Source of the DNA: Geosiphon pyriformis
Lineage: Eukaryota > Glomeromycota > Glomeromycetes > Archaeosporales > Geosiphonaceae
NCBI GenBank assembly: GCA_016748015.1
Contig: JAAOMT010000369.1
Coordinates: 1 to 64,000 of the forward strand
DNA: 64,000 nt
Direction: 5' to 3'
In this document: positions 12,378 to 23,600 of the stretch, piece by piece
Layout of the letters: the number at the start of each line of letters is the position of its first letter
How positions within the stretch are numbered: the stretch's first letter is position 1
Program-made: the position numbers and the translations under genes
The notes under the pieces: model-generated
What the model saw: only the letters and a program-made list of their open reading frames with translations
What the model was told of the DNA's origin: nothing
The model's database searches: none

Positions 12378-13814
12378 CTAAGTGTTTAAGTTAGGAGGTT
12401 GTTCAATGACAACTATTGGTTCTAAATTTCGGAGAATATCTTCAGGATTGATTAAAGGGGAATGTGTACCAATTTGTAGAATTAATGATTCAGGATTGTG
12501 TCTGGAATTATAGTGTTTCAAACAATCTCCATGTGCAACTTTTGCTAGGATTTTGTCATCAAGTCTTAGCTTGTATGATCCATTGCTTAGGACTTCATGA
12601 ATAAAGAAAGGTTTATCTCATTTATTTTCAAATTTTCCACTTCATTGTTTTTCAGCTTTAGTTCTGTGTAAGAGAACTTTGTTTCCGATTTTAAATTTAT
12701 TGGTAACTGAAGGCAATTTGTTTTCATGCCATTCTTTTTGTTGAGCTTGGGAGTGTTTAATATGGATGGCTACTATTCGTTGTTTTTCTTCCAATGTGCT
12801 AAGCAGAGTATAGGCTCTTCGTTGTAGTGTTTTCTGAAAGTTGTTTTTATTAATTGGTTGTACTGGATATGTTTTCATTATGAAACTAATTGGTAACGTT
12901 GCTGTTCTTTCATAGGTTAAATCAAATAGTGTGTGTTTTGTGGTATCTTGTTTTAGTGTTCTATATGCTAGTAACACTGATAGAATAAAGAGATCCCATT
13001 CTTGCTTAAAATCGGTTGAGACTTTGGCTAATGATTCACACAATATTCTGTTAAAACATTCTAGAAGTCCATTTGTTTGTGGATAATAAGGCGAAGATAA
13101 TGGTCTCTTGACATTAAATCATTCACAAATTTCCTGGATTAAATTGTTCATGAAATGTGTTCCTTGATTAGATAAAAGTTCTATTGGGCATCTATGTCTA
13201 CAAATGATGTCTTCATAGATAAAGTTTGCTATTGATTTCGCATCTGCTCGTTGAATAACTCTAGCTTCAGGCCATTTGGTAAGATAGTCTACAGCTACTG
13301 CAATATAATGGTTTCTTTGGTTTGTAATAGGTAGTGGTCTGACTAAATTAATACCAACTCGGTCAAAAGGCTGTCCAATTTTGATTGGGTTTAAAGGTTC
13401 TGTAGGGCGAGTTTCTCCTTTTTTTTGACAACTATCACAAGACTTAACGTATTCATGAATGTCTTTTCTCATTTGAGGCCAAAAGTAATATTCTAGTGTT
13501 CTCTGGGTGGTGCTGTCTTTTCCTAGGTGTACTGATGAAAGGTCTGAGTGCATGTTATATAAAATGGTTTCTTTTTCATGTTCTTGTATTAATCTGAGTG
13601 GATTGTCTGGGTTTTTGAAGTTTTGATAATAAATAATGTTGTTGTGTAAAAAGTATTGTTTGGTTTGTTGTTGTAACTGATGTTTTTTATCTGAGAACCA
13701 ATCTGTTGGAATTGTTAATGTCTCCAAATATTGTTTAAAATTGTTGTAGTTTTTGGGGTTTATTATTTGTTGTTTTGTTGTTAATTCAAATGGGTGTTGG
13801 TTTTGTATTTTAAT
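12378..13814 (-). pseudogene. Gypsy integrase region
   Basis: The 13119-13727 frame has an HHCC zinc domain (HSD...HLG ... CDSCQK) followed by a retroviral-type core. The core positions normally held by aspartates read GINLV and LLSNQGTHF, that is D-to-N twice, each a G-to-A change. AVDYLTKWPEA lies between them as in active Gypsy integrases. The C-terminal part (12642-13043 and on to TAG at 12378) has a YERTATLP-like stretch and a basic tail but no chromodomain that I can recognise. A one-base shift near 13815 separates this frame from RNase H. Further stops near 12640 and 12610 fit TGG-to-TGA. Confidence 0.88.
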
Positions 13815-15180
13815 CTTGTCTCATTCTTGACAGACAATCAATGTTGGTATGGAGTTTTCCTGGTTTGTGGTGTACAATATATTGGTAGCTGGCTAAAAAT
13901 CTTGTCCATCAGGTTTGTTTTGCATTTAGCTGAGTGTTTTTGTTCTGAAGCCATTTGAGTCCAATATTATCAATAATAATATCGAATTCTTTGGGTCTAA
14001 GGTAAAGGTTGAAGTGATATAAGATCCAGATTATTGCTGTAGTTTCTAATTCTATTGCAGGGTAGTTTTTTTCGGCTGGTTTCAATGTTCTGCTAGCATA
14101 AACAATTACTCACTCATTTTCATTGTCATTTAACTGCGATAGGATGGCACCAAAGGTGGTATAAAAGGCATTTGTTGCTAACTGGAATTGGTTGCTGAAA
14201 TCTGGGTAGGCGAAAATTGGAGCTGTTGTTAATTTTTTTTTGAGAATTTCAAATGTGTTTTGGTGTTTAGCAGTCCATTTGTATTCAACGTTTTTTGTGA
14301 TAAGCTGGTTAAGAGGTTTTGTGATTTCTGAGAATCCTTTGATAAACTTCCAATAGTAGAAGACTAACCCTATGAATCCTCTTAATTCTGTAGTGTTTTG
14401 AAGAGTTTTGAAGTTTTTGACAGTGCTGATTTTTCTAGGGTCTGGTTTGATTCTATCTTTACTAATGATATGACCAAGGAAGGCCAAACTTGTTTTTCCA
14501 AAGTAGCAGTTTTCAATGTTGAGTTTCAGTTCTGTTTTTCGTAATCGTTGAAAAACTTCTCACAGGTGTTTTAAGTGTAATTCGAATGATGGAGAATAAA
14601 CATCAATATCATCAAGATAAATGACTACTGACTTCTAAAAAAGGTCTTTGTAAACAATGTCTATGAGTCTTTAGAATGTTGCTGGTGCATTGCATAATCC
14701 GAAAGACATTACATTGAACTTGTAATTTCTTCCTTGAGTGGTGAATGCTGTTTTGGAGCGATCTTTGAGATTTATGACAACTTGCCAGTATCCACTCTCT
14801 AAATCTAATGTCGAAAAGTATTTAGACTTCCCAAGAGCATCTAGCATGTCATCAATTTGGGGAAGAGGGTAGGCATCTCTAATAGTAATACTGTTGAGTT
14901 GTCGATAATCAACACAAAATTGTATCTTTCCATTTTTCTTTTTAACTAAGACCACAGGTGAAGCCCATGGATTTATTGATGTTTAAATAAGCCCATTGTT
15001 GAGCATCTGTTGTACTTCTTCATGGATAAATTGGTAACTTTCTGGAACAACTCAGTAGACTTACTGTTGTTTTGGTTTGGCATTTCCTGTATAGATTTGG
15101 TGTTGAACCAAATCAGCTCTTCCTAAGTCATTGTTGTTTTTGGCAAAGATATCAGCAAATTCTGCAATTAGCTCTTTGAA
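13815..15180 (-). pseudogene. Gypsy reverse transcriptase and RNase H
   Basis: Reverse transcriptase motifs in order: VVLVKKKNGK, FCVDYRQLN, LDLESGYWQV, FGLCNAPATF, and YLDD in place of the more usual YVDD. The tether and RNase H follow (TELRGFIGL, PLNQLI, AYPDF). The first RNase H aspartate is lost (LATNAF for the usual D), while the later E (AIELET) and D (IIIDN) remain. Stops at about 14664, 14110 and 13905 sit where Gln or Trp is expected. Same frame as dUTPase and protease, so one Pol polyprotein. Confidence 0.9.
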
Positions 15181-15639
15181 CTAGTTCTGTTGTTGTGGTT
15201 CAAGTTGTCTCATGTTGATTTGAGATAGTTTTTCCATGACAACATGGTAGTTTTCAGAGCTGGGATTTGGGTTGATTTTTGGTAGTGAATGTCCAATAAT
15301 TTCAGAGAAATTGGGGACTGTTTGGAGTAATTTTTGTTGAAAGATATTACTGTAAATAACTCCAATTTCTAAGTTATTTAATAAAACTATGAGGTAATTA
15401 TTGGGGTTGTAAAAAGTAACTTGGACTTTTTTTGTTCCTTCTGGGATGTAAATATTTGGGATTGAAATATTATGTTTCAAGCAGATTTGTTTATTGGACT
15501 CAAAAATTTGTTGGGTGGTTGTTGGCTTTGGACAGGTATAGATTTTGGGGTGTTCTCCAAAAAGTGAAATAATGATTGGTTGGGGAAGGTGTAAAATCTG
15601 GTGAGACTCATTCTGTTTATTGAGAGCTATGTTTACTGA

Positions 15640-16110
15640 AACTGTAAATTGTCTAGTTGAACCAAAACCTTGTGTTCCTCTTTCACTTTTTTTCAATTGT
15701 TTTCTTTGATTGACTAACTATAAGCCCAAAATGTTAATTAAGGGTAAATAGATAGCTTGAGCAATTTTTTCAGAATGTTCAATTTTGAAAAGTTTATTGG
15801 TTTCATTTTGGAGTATTACTGTTATGTTACCAGTATATCTAGCATCAATTATTTCTTCTCTGACATTGATTCCTTTGCTTGCCAGAGAGAACTAGGAGGT
15901 GATTTGAACCATTGTTCTTGACGGGATTTTGAAAGCAATTTTGAGATTGATTTTTGTGAGAGATTTGGGTTTGAGAACAAAAATATCCTTGTCTGAATAT
16001 CTTAGGTCATATCCAGCATCAATTTCATGTGCTTTTTCGGGTTTTATTCTTTGTCCGTTGTTATTGAAGTATTTGAGTTGTAAGACAGGCTGATTTTTGA
16101 TGAGATAGAT
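15640..16110 (-). pseudogene. dUTPase domain inside Gypsy Pol
   Basis: Five trimeric-dUTPase motifs appear in order and spacing in one frame. Motif 1 is DAGYDLR (16020-16000). Motif 2 is SxFSLASKGI (near 15890), with a TAG at x where Gln is likely. Motif 3 is EIIDARYTGN (near 15845-15815), with the catalytic-pocket tyrosine. Motif 4 is KIAQAIYLPL (near 15760). Motif 5 is ERGTQGFGSTR (near 15680-15650), the Gly-rich lid. In the family this enzyme turns dUTP into dUMP and keeps uracil out of new cDNA. Position: between protease plus Cys-rich segment and reverse transcriptase. Besides the TAG at motif 2, one stop lies between motifs 4 and 5. Confidence 0.85.
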
Positions 16111-16209
16111 GGGTGTTGCTTCAATTTCTTCTGTTGCTTCAAGTTCTCCAAATTCAATTTCATTGTTTTCACTGGGCAGAGGAATGCTAAGAGCATAGCA
16201 TTCAGGACA

Positions 16210-16860
16210 CTATTGCTCATCGCAAAGCATTATGCATTTTTCACACAATTTAATGTTTATTTGCTCTAGCCATTGGACTTGAGTTTCTTTGGTTGGATAA
16301 GTATGACTGGCAATTTGGTGATATACTTCTACTTCATCTTCGTAGTTGTATCCAGCGATTTCAAAAATGTATGCAATGTATTCTGATTCTTTCATTTGAC
16401 AAACATTTTCTTAAGTGGCTCCGTTGATTAAAGCCATTGCTAGATCGAAAATTATTTTGGCATTGTGAGAGTAATGGTACAGTTTGTTGAGGGCACTGTT
16501 GTAAGCAGCATCAAAAAGGGTTCCTCTTGTTACTTTTTCTGAGATTAAAAGGGCATATTGGCATGTTTGATTACAGACTTCTCTTTTGAATGCAACATCA
16601 ATCCAATCACATTCATCAGATAATCATTCTTCACAAGTCAAACAGGGTGTTTTGTCCCATTTTCCACTTCTTTTGACTAGGTGTTCCCATTATTCTTGGT
16701 GGCAGGATTTGCAATAGTAACAGGTATAGTTTCCATATTCTTCCTTGGGTGAAATACAAGCTCCCATTGATAAGAGTTTTTTGTGGCAATCTTTGTATTT
16801 AAGTGGAATGTAAGGGCATTGTTTTCGTAGTTCTGGTTTTGAATAGAAGACATTTCATTT
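16210..16860 (-). pseudogene. Cysteine-rich segment of Gypsy Pol
   Basis: Between protease and dUTPase the pol frame holds many Cys and His residues in CxxC and CxxxC spacing, including CYYCKSCHQE near 16720, CLTCEE near 16640, and the CEKC...CDEQ.CPEC series near 16240-16200. This suggests one or two zinc-binding folds. A Trp-rich stretch with WIDVAF lies among them. Stop codons at about 16852, 16692, 16620 and 16412 interrupt it, mostly in Trp/Gln-like contexts. I know no named domain that fits. Confidence 0.5.
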
Positions 16861-18003
16861 GGGTGTTACTGGTTTTTTTGTTTCAAGAGAATTGTTTGTT
16901 AAAAAATACTGTTGTTCAGTTTCATCAGCCCAATTGGAGGTTGATTTCAGTGCCATAAATGTTTCAATGATGGGTTTTTCTTCTTCCGGTTCGAATTCAA
17001 AAGCCGGGGCTTTTTCGGAATGTTTGTTGAATGTACCACAAGTGGCAGGTACTTGGACATGTTGTCCTTGGTAGAAAATTGTTAACTCTTGTGTCTTCCA
17101 ATTCAGATTAGCATTGGCTTTTTGGAGCCAATCATTTCCGACAAGAGCTTGGTATTGGGGAGCATCCATGACCAGAACTTTGACTGGAATGGTAATTCCG
17201 TCAATTGTGAATAAGAAGTTGTTAATTTCTCCTACTGGAGTCTTTTTTATGCCATCAGCAATGACAATGATTGTCTGAACTGGTCAGTCAATGTTCTTTT
17301 TTAGCTGCTGCATTAATTGATATGTAATGATGCTTCCGGCAGATCTACTGTCTAGAATCAAGCAAATTGGCTTTCCTTTTGCTTCAGCTTCTGTGTACAT
17401 TGCAGTGATGGCTTTTTGTTCATTAGCCACTGCATTGCTAAGTAAGAATGGTGATTCATTTGCTTCAAATTCGAAAGAGAATATATCTGAAAGGTTGGCA
17501 TTTTCAGCAATTCTGGCTGGTGGGATTGTGGTAGGAGTATAGGAAAGATTTTGTTGTTGTGCTGCAGCTCTACTTTCTGAGAGTGCAGTATAGTGAAAAT
17601 CCTGTTCTTTTGGCATTGTAAGATAACTAGGTTGAGTATGATAGTAGTTGGGTCTTGGTTGAGCTGAATTTCGGAAAACCAATTGGTTGTTCAAATTGAT
17701 TCTATTGTTGTTTACTTGGTATCAGTTTTGTGGTATGAACTGATTTTGCGGAATCAATCTTTGAGCAGGCACTTGATAATGTTGTGTGGGTGGTTGTTGG
17801 TATTGCTGTTGGGTTGGCTGTGGGGTGGGCTGATAATAGTTACTTTGGTATTGGGGTCTTGGTGGATAGTAAGCTGGTGGTGGCGATTGATAATAAGATT
17901 GCTGTAATGGAGGGTAACATTGATTACTCCTATTTTGTTGGTCTTTCATTGTAGCTTTCTGCAATCTCTTTTCCAGTGGCCAGGGATTCCACAGTAATGG
18001 CAA
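16855..18003 (-). pseudogene. Gypsy protease and Pro/Gln-rich linker
   Basis: A linker very rich in Pro, Gln and Tyr (about 18000-17600) leads to a retropepsin-like domain. LILDSRSAGS (near 17350) is the active-site D-S/T-G loop with Gly changed to Arg (GGA to AGA, G-to-A), and ALVGNDWL (near 17130) is the C-terminal strand typical of Gypsy proteases. Both are in the same frame as dUTPase and RT. A TGA at 17284 and a stop near 17720 interrupt it. With Gly lost from the catalytic loop, activity is unlikely. Confidence 0.8.
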
Positions 18004-19390
18004 TTCTGAGGCTGGTTATTAGAAAGTAGTGTGAAGTTATTTTGATTTTGTCTTTGGAGTGGTTGATATCTTTGGAGTTGCTGTTGTTGTTGTTGGTTGG
18101 TAAAATAGTTTTCAACTTTCTTGGTTAATTGGTCAATCTTTTCTTCAGCTGTTGAGCTGGTTTCTCCAATAGCCAGATTAACAAGTTTAGTACAGTTGGC
18201 TTCTTCTATGGCCATTTCATAGTTTTTTACCTGTTGAATAGCAGTGGCTAAATCTTCTGGTGCATGTGGGCAAACTTTCTTGATAAGTTTGTCTTTTAGT
18301 CCAGCAATGAATTGATCCAAGATTTGTGCATTGGAGTAGTATTCATTGGTTTCTAATTGTCAAATCTTTCTAAGCAGTTTGTTGAATTTCCCAAGATAAG
18401 TCATAACTGATTCACTTGGTTCTTGCTTGATATTTCAGAACCGATTTCAAAAGGTGATGGAAGTGTTATTGTCAGTGAACTGTTCTAGAAAAGCAGTTTT
18501 GAATGCTTTCCAGTATTCTAGTGGAGCTTTCAAGTTTTCAAACCATTCACCAGCCATTTCTTGTAAGAAGTATGGAATTGCTTTTAACATTCTGACAGCA
18601 TTCCAACCATTTGCATCTTCTGCTTTTGAGACTTTGTCAAGCCATTCTTGAGAACTGGTTTCACTGTTTTCTTCTGTAAATTCAGGGATTTTGCGATATA
18701 TGTGGAGGCTATTTCTTCTTTGTTTTCTGAGTCTTCTGTTTCTTGTTCTGATTCAGTCTTTTTACTTCGATTTTTTGCTAAGTAGTCAATAAGGTTTGTG
18801 CTGGTTAATATTGGTTCCTGTTGTTGAATAGGGCTTTTGGGTGACTGAAAATCTTTTATTCTTGAAAACTGAATAAGTGGTGAGCTTGGTGTTTGCAGTT
18901 GAGCAAGTAAAGCTGGAAATGGTGTGATTAAGAGTGGTAATTTAAAGCTGGTTCCTTGTTCTGGAGTTTGTAAATGTTTGGCAGTAGTTTTAGGTATATT
19001 GGGAGTAATTCTGAGTTTTTGTTTCCTTTTTCTTTTTTCTTCTTCTGTTTCTGATTCAAAACCAAAAGAAAATTTCTGTTTTACTGAGTAATTCTCTTCA
19101 CAATACTAAATGATATTGAAGTTGAGTTCTTGGAAATATGTTTCAAGTGTTTGACTGTTAAAATCCTGAGTGTTTAGACAAGAGTGATGTACTAAGCTTT
19201 CATATAAGTTGTGTCTAATTTCTGAAATGTTGTAGTCTCTAAAAAAATAATTGTTGATGCGATTTTCAATGTACTAGTAAAGTGTTTTCTTGAATGTTTC
19301 AATTCCATCTGGGATGTTAAATCTCTGCTTGCAGTAAGTGTAGATTGATTGATAATACTCTAGAGTTCTTGAATCTGTTTGAGTCGCCAC
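17946..19390 (-). pseudogene. Gypsy Gag (capsid plus CCHC knuckle)
   Basis: The 17946-18320 frame ends with CHYCGIPGHWKRDC, a CX2CX4HX4C nucleocapsid knuckle. Upstream is a capsid-like segment (EWLDKV, W..AVRML, EWFENL, FLEQFT) typical of retrotransposon Gag. The N-terminal part from about 19390 (GTG where ATG is expected, just after the primer-binding site) has stops at LY.YIEN and II.YCEE. Other stops near 18440 fit CGA-to-TGA and TGG-to-TGA. There is a shift near 18712. Gag ends at TGA 17946-17948 and Pol continues in the -1 frame across an overlap of about 58 nt. Confidence 0.82.
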
Positions 19391-19416
19391 TTTTGAAGTT
19401 GTTGTTGCTGTGTTAT

Positions 19417-19434
19417 TTCTGTGAAAGAGCACCA
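19417..19434 (-). other. Primer-binding-site candidate
   Basis: Two bases inside the 5' LTR, the minus strand reads TGGTGCTCTTTCACAGAA. It starts with TGG, complementary to a tRNA CCA end. I cannot name the tRNA from the sequence alone. Confidence 0.5.
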
Positions 19435-19436
19435 AA

Positions 19437-20415
19437 TGTTACTGGAGGTTTTTGGTCTCTTCTTAGCTCTTGTATGTTTATTGTAATGCTGTTAATTCAT
19501 GACTATGGGAAGTGTTTGAATCTCCAATAACTGAATTTATCTTCAAATTATCTCCTATAATTTGAACTGCTGGGCTTATAAGTGGAATGGCCAGTTCCAT
19601 GCCAGTTGCTTTGTGTAGTTACATTGTAGTAAATGTCAACTCTTTCTCAAAAATTGCTCATCTGGAAGCTTACTAAAAATGTGTAGTTATTTTGCTGTGA
19701 AAGTCAATTTTTCTACAGAAATCTTATCTGTAGGCTACCCTAATGATTGCAATAAGAAAAAAAAAGAAAAATAAAAGAAATGTAAAAGAAATAGAATTCT
19801 GTTAAAGGAAACGTTTTCTATCCAGGCCTGAAGTCACTAACAGTTTACTGAAATTGGTAGCTAATCAATTTCAAAACGTTAGTTGGGTTTTGAGGATTTT
19901 CTAAGTGCAATAATTAAAGAATTTGGTTTTTCAAATTATTTGATATTTATTTCTTTTTGTGTATATAGGAATGGTTCCAAGTAATAAATCTAAAGTAAGA
20001 TATATTTTCTTGAAGAGAGAAGTTTTTCTTTTATACAACTTGTCATAACACTATTCTATGAACTTGAACTTTGCTCTTTTCTACAATTTTGCTGAACTAA
20101 AGATACATTTCAGCAAATTACAAGTTATTTCTGTGAACTATTAAATATTTTGGTGAACTATCAATTATTTCAGCAAATTTCTACAAATTTTGGTGAACTT
20201 TTGAATGTTACATATTTCAGAGTATTGCATGATTGATTATCACACTTAGGTTATATTTGTGTTATGTACAAATTGGGTTATTAATTAAATGATAATTTCA
20301 GATATTTTGTTAATGTAATAAGTGATAATTTGAAACGATAATATATGCTAATTAATGATAAGATTTATAAGGGTAATTTCATGTTAAACAATATCTCTAA
20401 TTTTGTTTGGTAACA
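19437..20415 (-). repeat. 5' LTR of the Gypsy element (979 bp)
   Basis: Pairs with 10589-11567. Identical length and same TGTTAC...GGTAACA ends. In the stretch I compared the differences are transitions. It should hold the element's promoter; I see no assured TATA box. Confidence 0.93.
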
Positions 20416-20519
20416 TTGGTTATAATAGTTTTATAATTTATAATTAATTATAAAATTCAGTTTAATTTTGTGTTTAAAAATATATATAATAGATAAAACT
20501 TGTTAATTAAAAATTAAAG
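20416..20519 (+). mobile_element. Right part of LINE relic split by the Gypsy element
   Basis: After the TTGG duplication, the frame reads VL.FIINYKIQFNFVFKNIYNR. It follows VLYPIVSYRTQFSFIPVDMYNK of the plus-strand LINE (61590-61660), directly continuing the left half that ends at 10588. It is cut off by the minus-strand LINE inserted at 20528. Confidence 0.65.
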
Positions 20520-20527
20520 CTATATTG
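20520..20527. repeat. Target-site duplication CTATATTG (left)
   Basis: CTATATTG stands next to the 23-T run (poly(A) tail on the minus strand) and recurs at 27266-27273 beyond the 5' end of the same LINE. A perfect 8-bp match at both ends marks the element's exact limits. Confidence 0.75.
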
Positions 20528-20664
20528 TTTTTTTTTTTTTTTTTTTTTTTAACGAGTGAGGTCCAAACACTACCTAGTACAATACATCATATAAGTGATC
20601 TAAACTATACGTGAATCATGCTCTTTCTACACATGACCAGCCACTCAGACTAGTCAGAACAACA

Positions 20665-23600
20665 CTAGACATCTATATGCACAGAGACCATTTTACCTAC
20701 ACCAAAAAAGAATAAACTAGATTCACGAAACCCAAAACCAATACCAAATGCATTAGCTATATCCAACAATCTAACCATACTAGATGAGAGCACTGAAAGA
20801 AGACCAGAAATTGAGACAGGAATAGAACCATTACATGAGATCAGGCCACTCTTTTCCATAACAGCTCTGTGTTTCACACGTACCAGCCAAATATCATCTT
20901 GGAATGCAAGACAGAATTTGCGCACAAATGCCACGATATTCCAAGCTGCTGTTTTAGTGTCCTTGAAAACAAAAAAAGATTCACAATACCACTTATTGAA
21001 TACGAAGCCCTTATATATAGCCATACTAACAACAGCATCAGAAGCGCAAGCAGAAAGCAACTGTAAAACACATGAAGTCGAATGAGATAAACCTGAGCAC
21101 GTCTCCCAAACAGATGCATGAGCATTCATCAACCGAGCACAATCACCAGCATCAAATGGGCATAAAAACACATGATCTGAAATCTCAACATCGCCGCAGA
21201 ACAAACACAACACACTGGGGTATCCCTTATCATAAAGTTGCTTATGCACAGCAACAAGAAGACGATGATGCAATGCCTTCATAAAATACATCTAAGAACC
21301 AGCAGTACGAGCACTAGTGAAGCCAGCAGCCAAATGAGAGTCCAGATGCCACACCAAACACAATCTGGACCAATCAACATCAGCACACAGGCTGTCTACC
21401 AATACCCGAGAACCAGAACCGACCTCCCAATGTGCACAGTGAATAGAGCAAAAAACACCACAAACAAAATGTCTAGAATTACCAAAAACCACAATACCGC
21501 CAGCCTTGAGAAAATGTTCATCGATCCTGTGAGGAAAATGCACACCAGAAAACACTGCAGCCCTAGCCAAAGTGTCAGCACACTCATTGCCCAAGACTCC
21601 AAAGTGACCCCTAACTTTAATCCAATTAACATCCAAATTTTTGCGACAAATGACATTAGAAATATCGACCCAACACTGATTCCTGAAATCTGGATGCCCT
21701 AACATTAACTCTGACCTGCATGCATCCAAAGTGGCCTGGCTGTCCAAAAACAGATTAACCAAACGAGAAGGAGGGACACACTTAAGAGCCAAAGCAATAG
21801 CCTGCAGCTCTATCATGGTAGAAAAAACCAAACCAGAAACTTCCACACCTAAACCCAAATCAATGTTCTTAAAAAAAACAGCAGCGCCAGTCTTTATACC
21901 AAGAGTACCCAGCCCACACAGAGAACTATCCGTAAACAAAGAAAGGCGATCAGAATCAACCTCCAACAAGCGATTGCAAACAACATTAAACTTGTAAGAC
22001 ACAAGTACATTAGACGAGTCAACATTCAGTGGCAAAAAAGAACAAACGGAAGATGACCCAGAACCAAACAAAAAGCAAACAGCAGCATTGAACCAATCAG
22101 GAATCGGGCCCTGAAGGTCCAGTCTCTTTCACTGCTTGAAAGTCCTCCATTCGAAAACAGAACCAGTTCGATCGCAAAGCTGCTCAACAAAGGCAATTTC
22201 ATATCGCCGAAACAAAGAGACACATTTATAAAAAGCTAACTCGCCAAGAACAATAGACATTGGGGTCCCTTTTTGAAAACGAAAAGCTTTGGTCATGAGA
22301 CCACCCAGAGAAAGGTTGCAACCCAAAAAAATCCAGATGACACCAGCCAAAAAGTTATTCAAAGGACTGACACTAATATGAGAAGGGAAAAGCAGGGGGT
22401 AACAAGAGTGCCAGCTGAAAACCTGCAAATCATGAGACCTATGCACAAACAGACGGCCCAAAATACCCACAGAATTGGCAAAACAAACAACAGCAGCTGA
22501 CTTGCTCTCAGCCTGGACCTGTTCAAAAGATTTCAACTCATACAGAGAAGGATAATGAATAGCATCATTGGGAAAGTCGAATGGCAGGCCAGATTTAGAC
22601 TTCAAACCTTTATGAATCAAAGTGTCCCATTTTGCACACACACTAATAGGAACAAAACTAAACTGAGTCCTGTAGGCAATTATGGGGTAAAGAACCACTG
22701 ACACCAAATACAAGAACTACTTATTAGATATAGCCTTTTTCAGAACAAGGTTGGTAAAAAACTGGACATCCAAGCGTGCCTTAGCCAAGCTGCTTTGACA
22801 AACCTTCAGTAGACAGAAAGATACCCAGGTACCGATAAGGCTCTCCCCTTTTGGCTATCGAAATAGGCAAACCACTAATCAACAAATGAGGGCTGGAAAC
22901 TTTGCAATTAATGAGAATGGCCACTGTTTTGTCATTATTGATCGAAATGTCATTGACCCGAAAAAACTCACTAGCAACATTGAGAATATGTTGGGTGGTA
23001 GTCTGGCTGCTACCAATCCAAATTGTATCATTGACAAAAGCACCAGCAGCAAGGAAAGAAGTCAAACCAGCCCAAGATTCAGCACAACCAGTGTTGGCAA
23101 CAAAACGAGAGTCTAATCTGTATTCACATACACTTTCTTGTCTCTTGACTTCACACAAAAGGGGATCATAAAATATGCGCCAGAGAAGAGGAGAAAACAC
23201 CTCCCCTTGATCCAAACCATCATGTACCTGATATCCATCAGTCAACCCAAAATCCGTCATAACTCTGTTGACCCAATCATTGTGGATGCCACCAAAAAAC
23301 CGAATGAATTTGTCACACATTTTTATTCTGATCAAGCTCTTCCTCAGATGCTCCCAGCCAACAGAATCATAAGCCTTTCACATGTTTTGCAAGACCAGCC
23401 ACAGTTCTCAGTTCTTCTTCAAAGCATCCTCAATAACCGAACCAATAGCAAAAATGGGAGACTGCGTGGTTGTGTCTTTTAAAACAGAAAAATTATCTCC
23501 CCTCAGAACGTCGAAAACACTACAAGCCGAAAAAATTCTGTCCAAAAGCACTTTAGAAAGGATTTTGCGAGCCGTCTCAACCAAAGCAATAGGACGGGTA

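Larger units (their letters stand above)
10589..20415 (-). mobile_element. Ty3/Gypsy-type LTR retrotransposon with dUTPase, defective
   Basis: A complete 9827-bp element in minus orientation. Order in coding direction: 5' LTR (19437-20415), primer-binding-site candidate, Gag with CCHC knuckle, protease, cysteine-rich segment, dUTPase, reverse transcriptase (CVDYRQLN, YLDD), RNase H, integrase (HHCC and DDE-type core), accessory ORF, polypurine tract, 3' LTR (10589-11567). The RT-RH-IN order defines the Gypsy superfamily. Protease to RNase H lie in one frame, broken mainly by stop codons explainable as CAG-to-TAG, TGG-to-TGA or CGA-to-TGA. Several catalytic residues are replaced through G-to-A change. 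The LTRs are equal in length and differ mostly by transitions. The element cannot be autonomous as it stands. Confidence 0.93.

Noticed and set aside
16859-17542. Plus-strand frames opposite the Gypsy protease
   Set aside because: Shadows of the minus-strand pol frame, which carries the real motifs.
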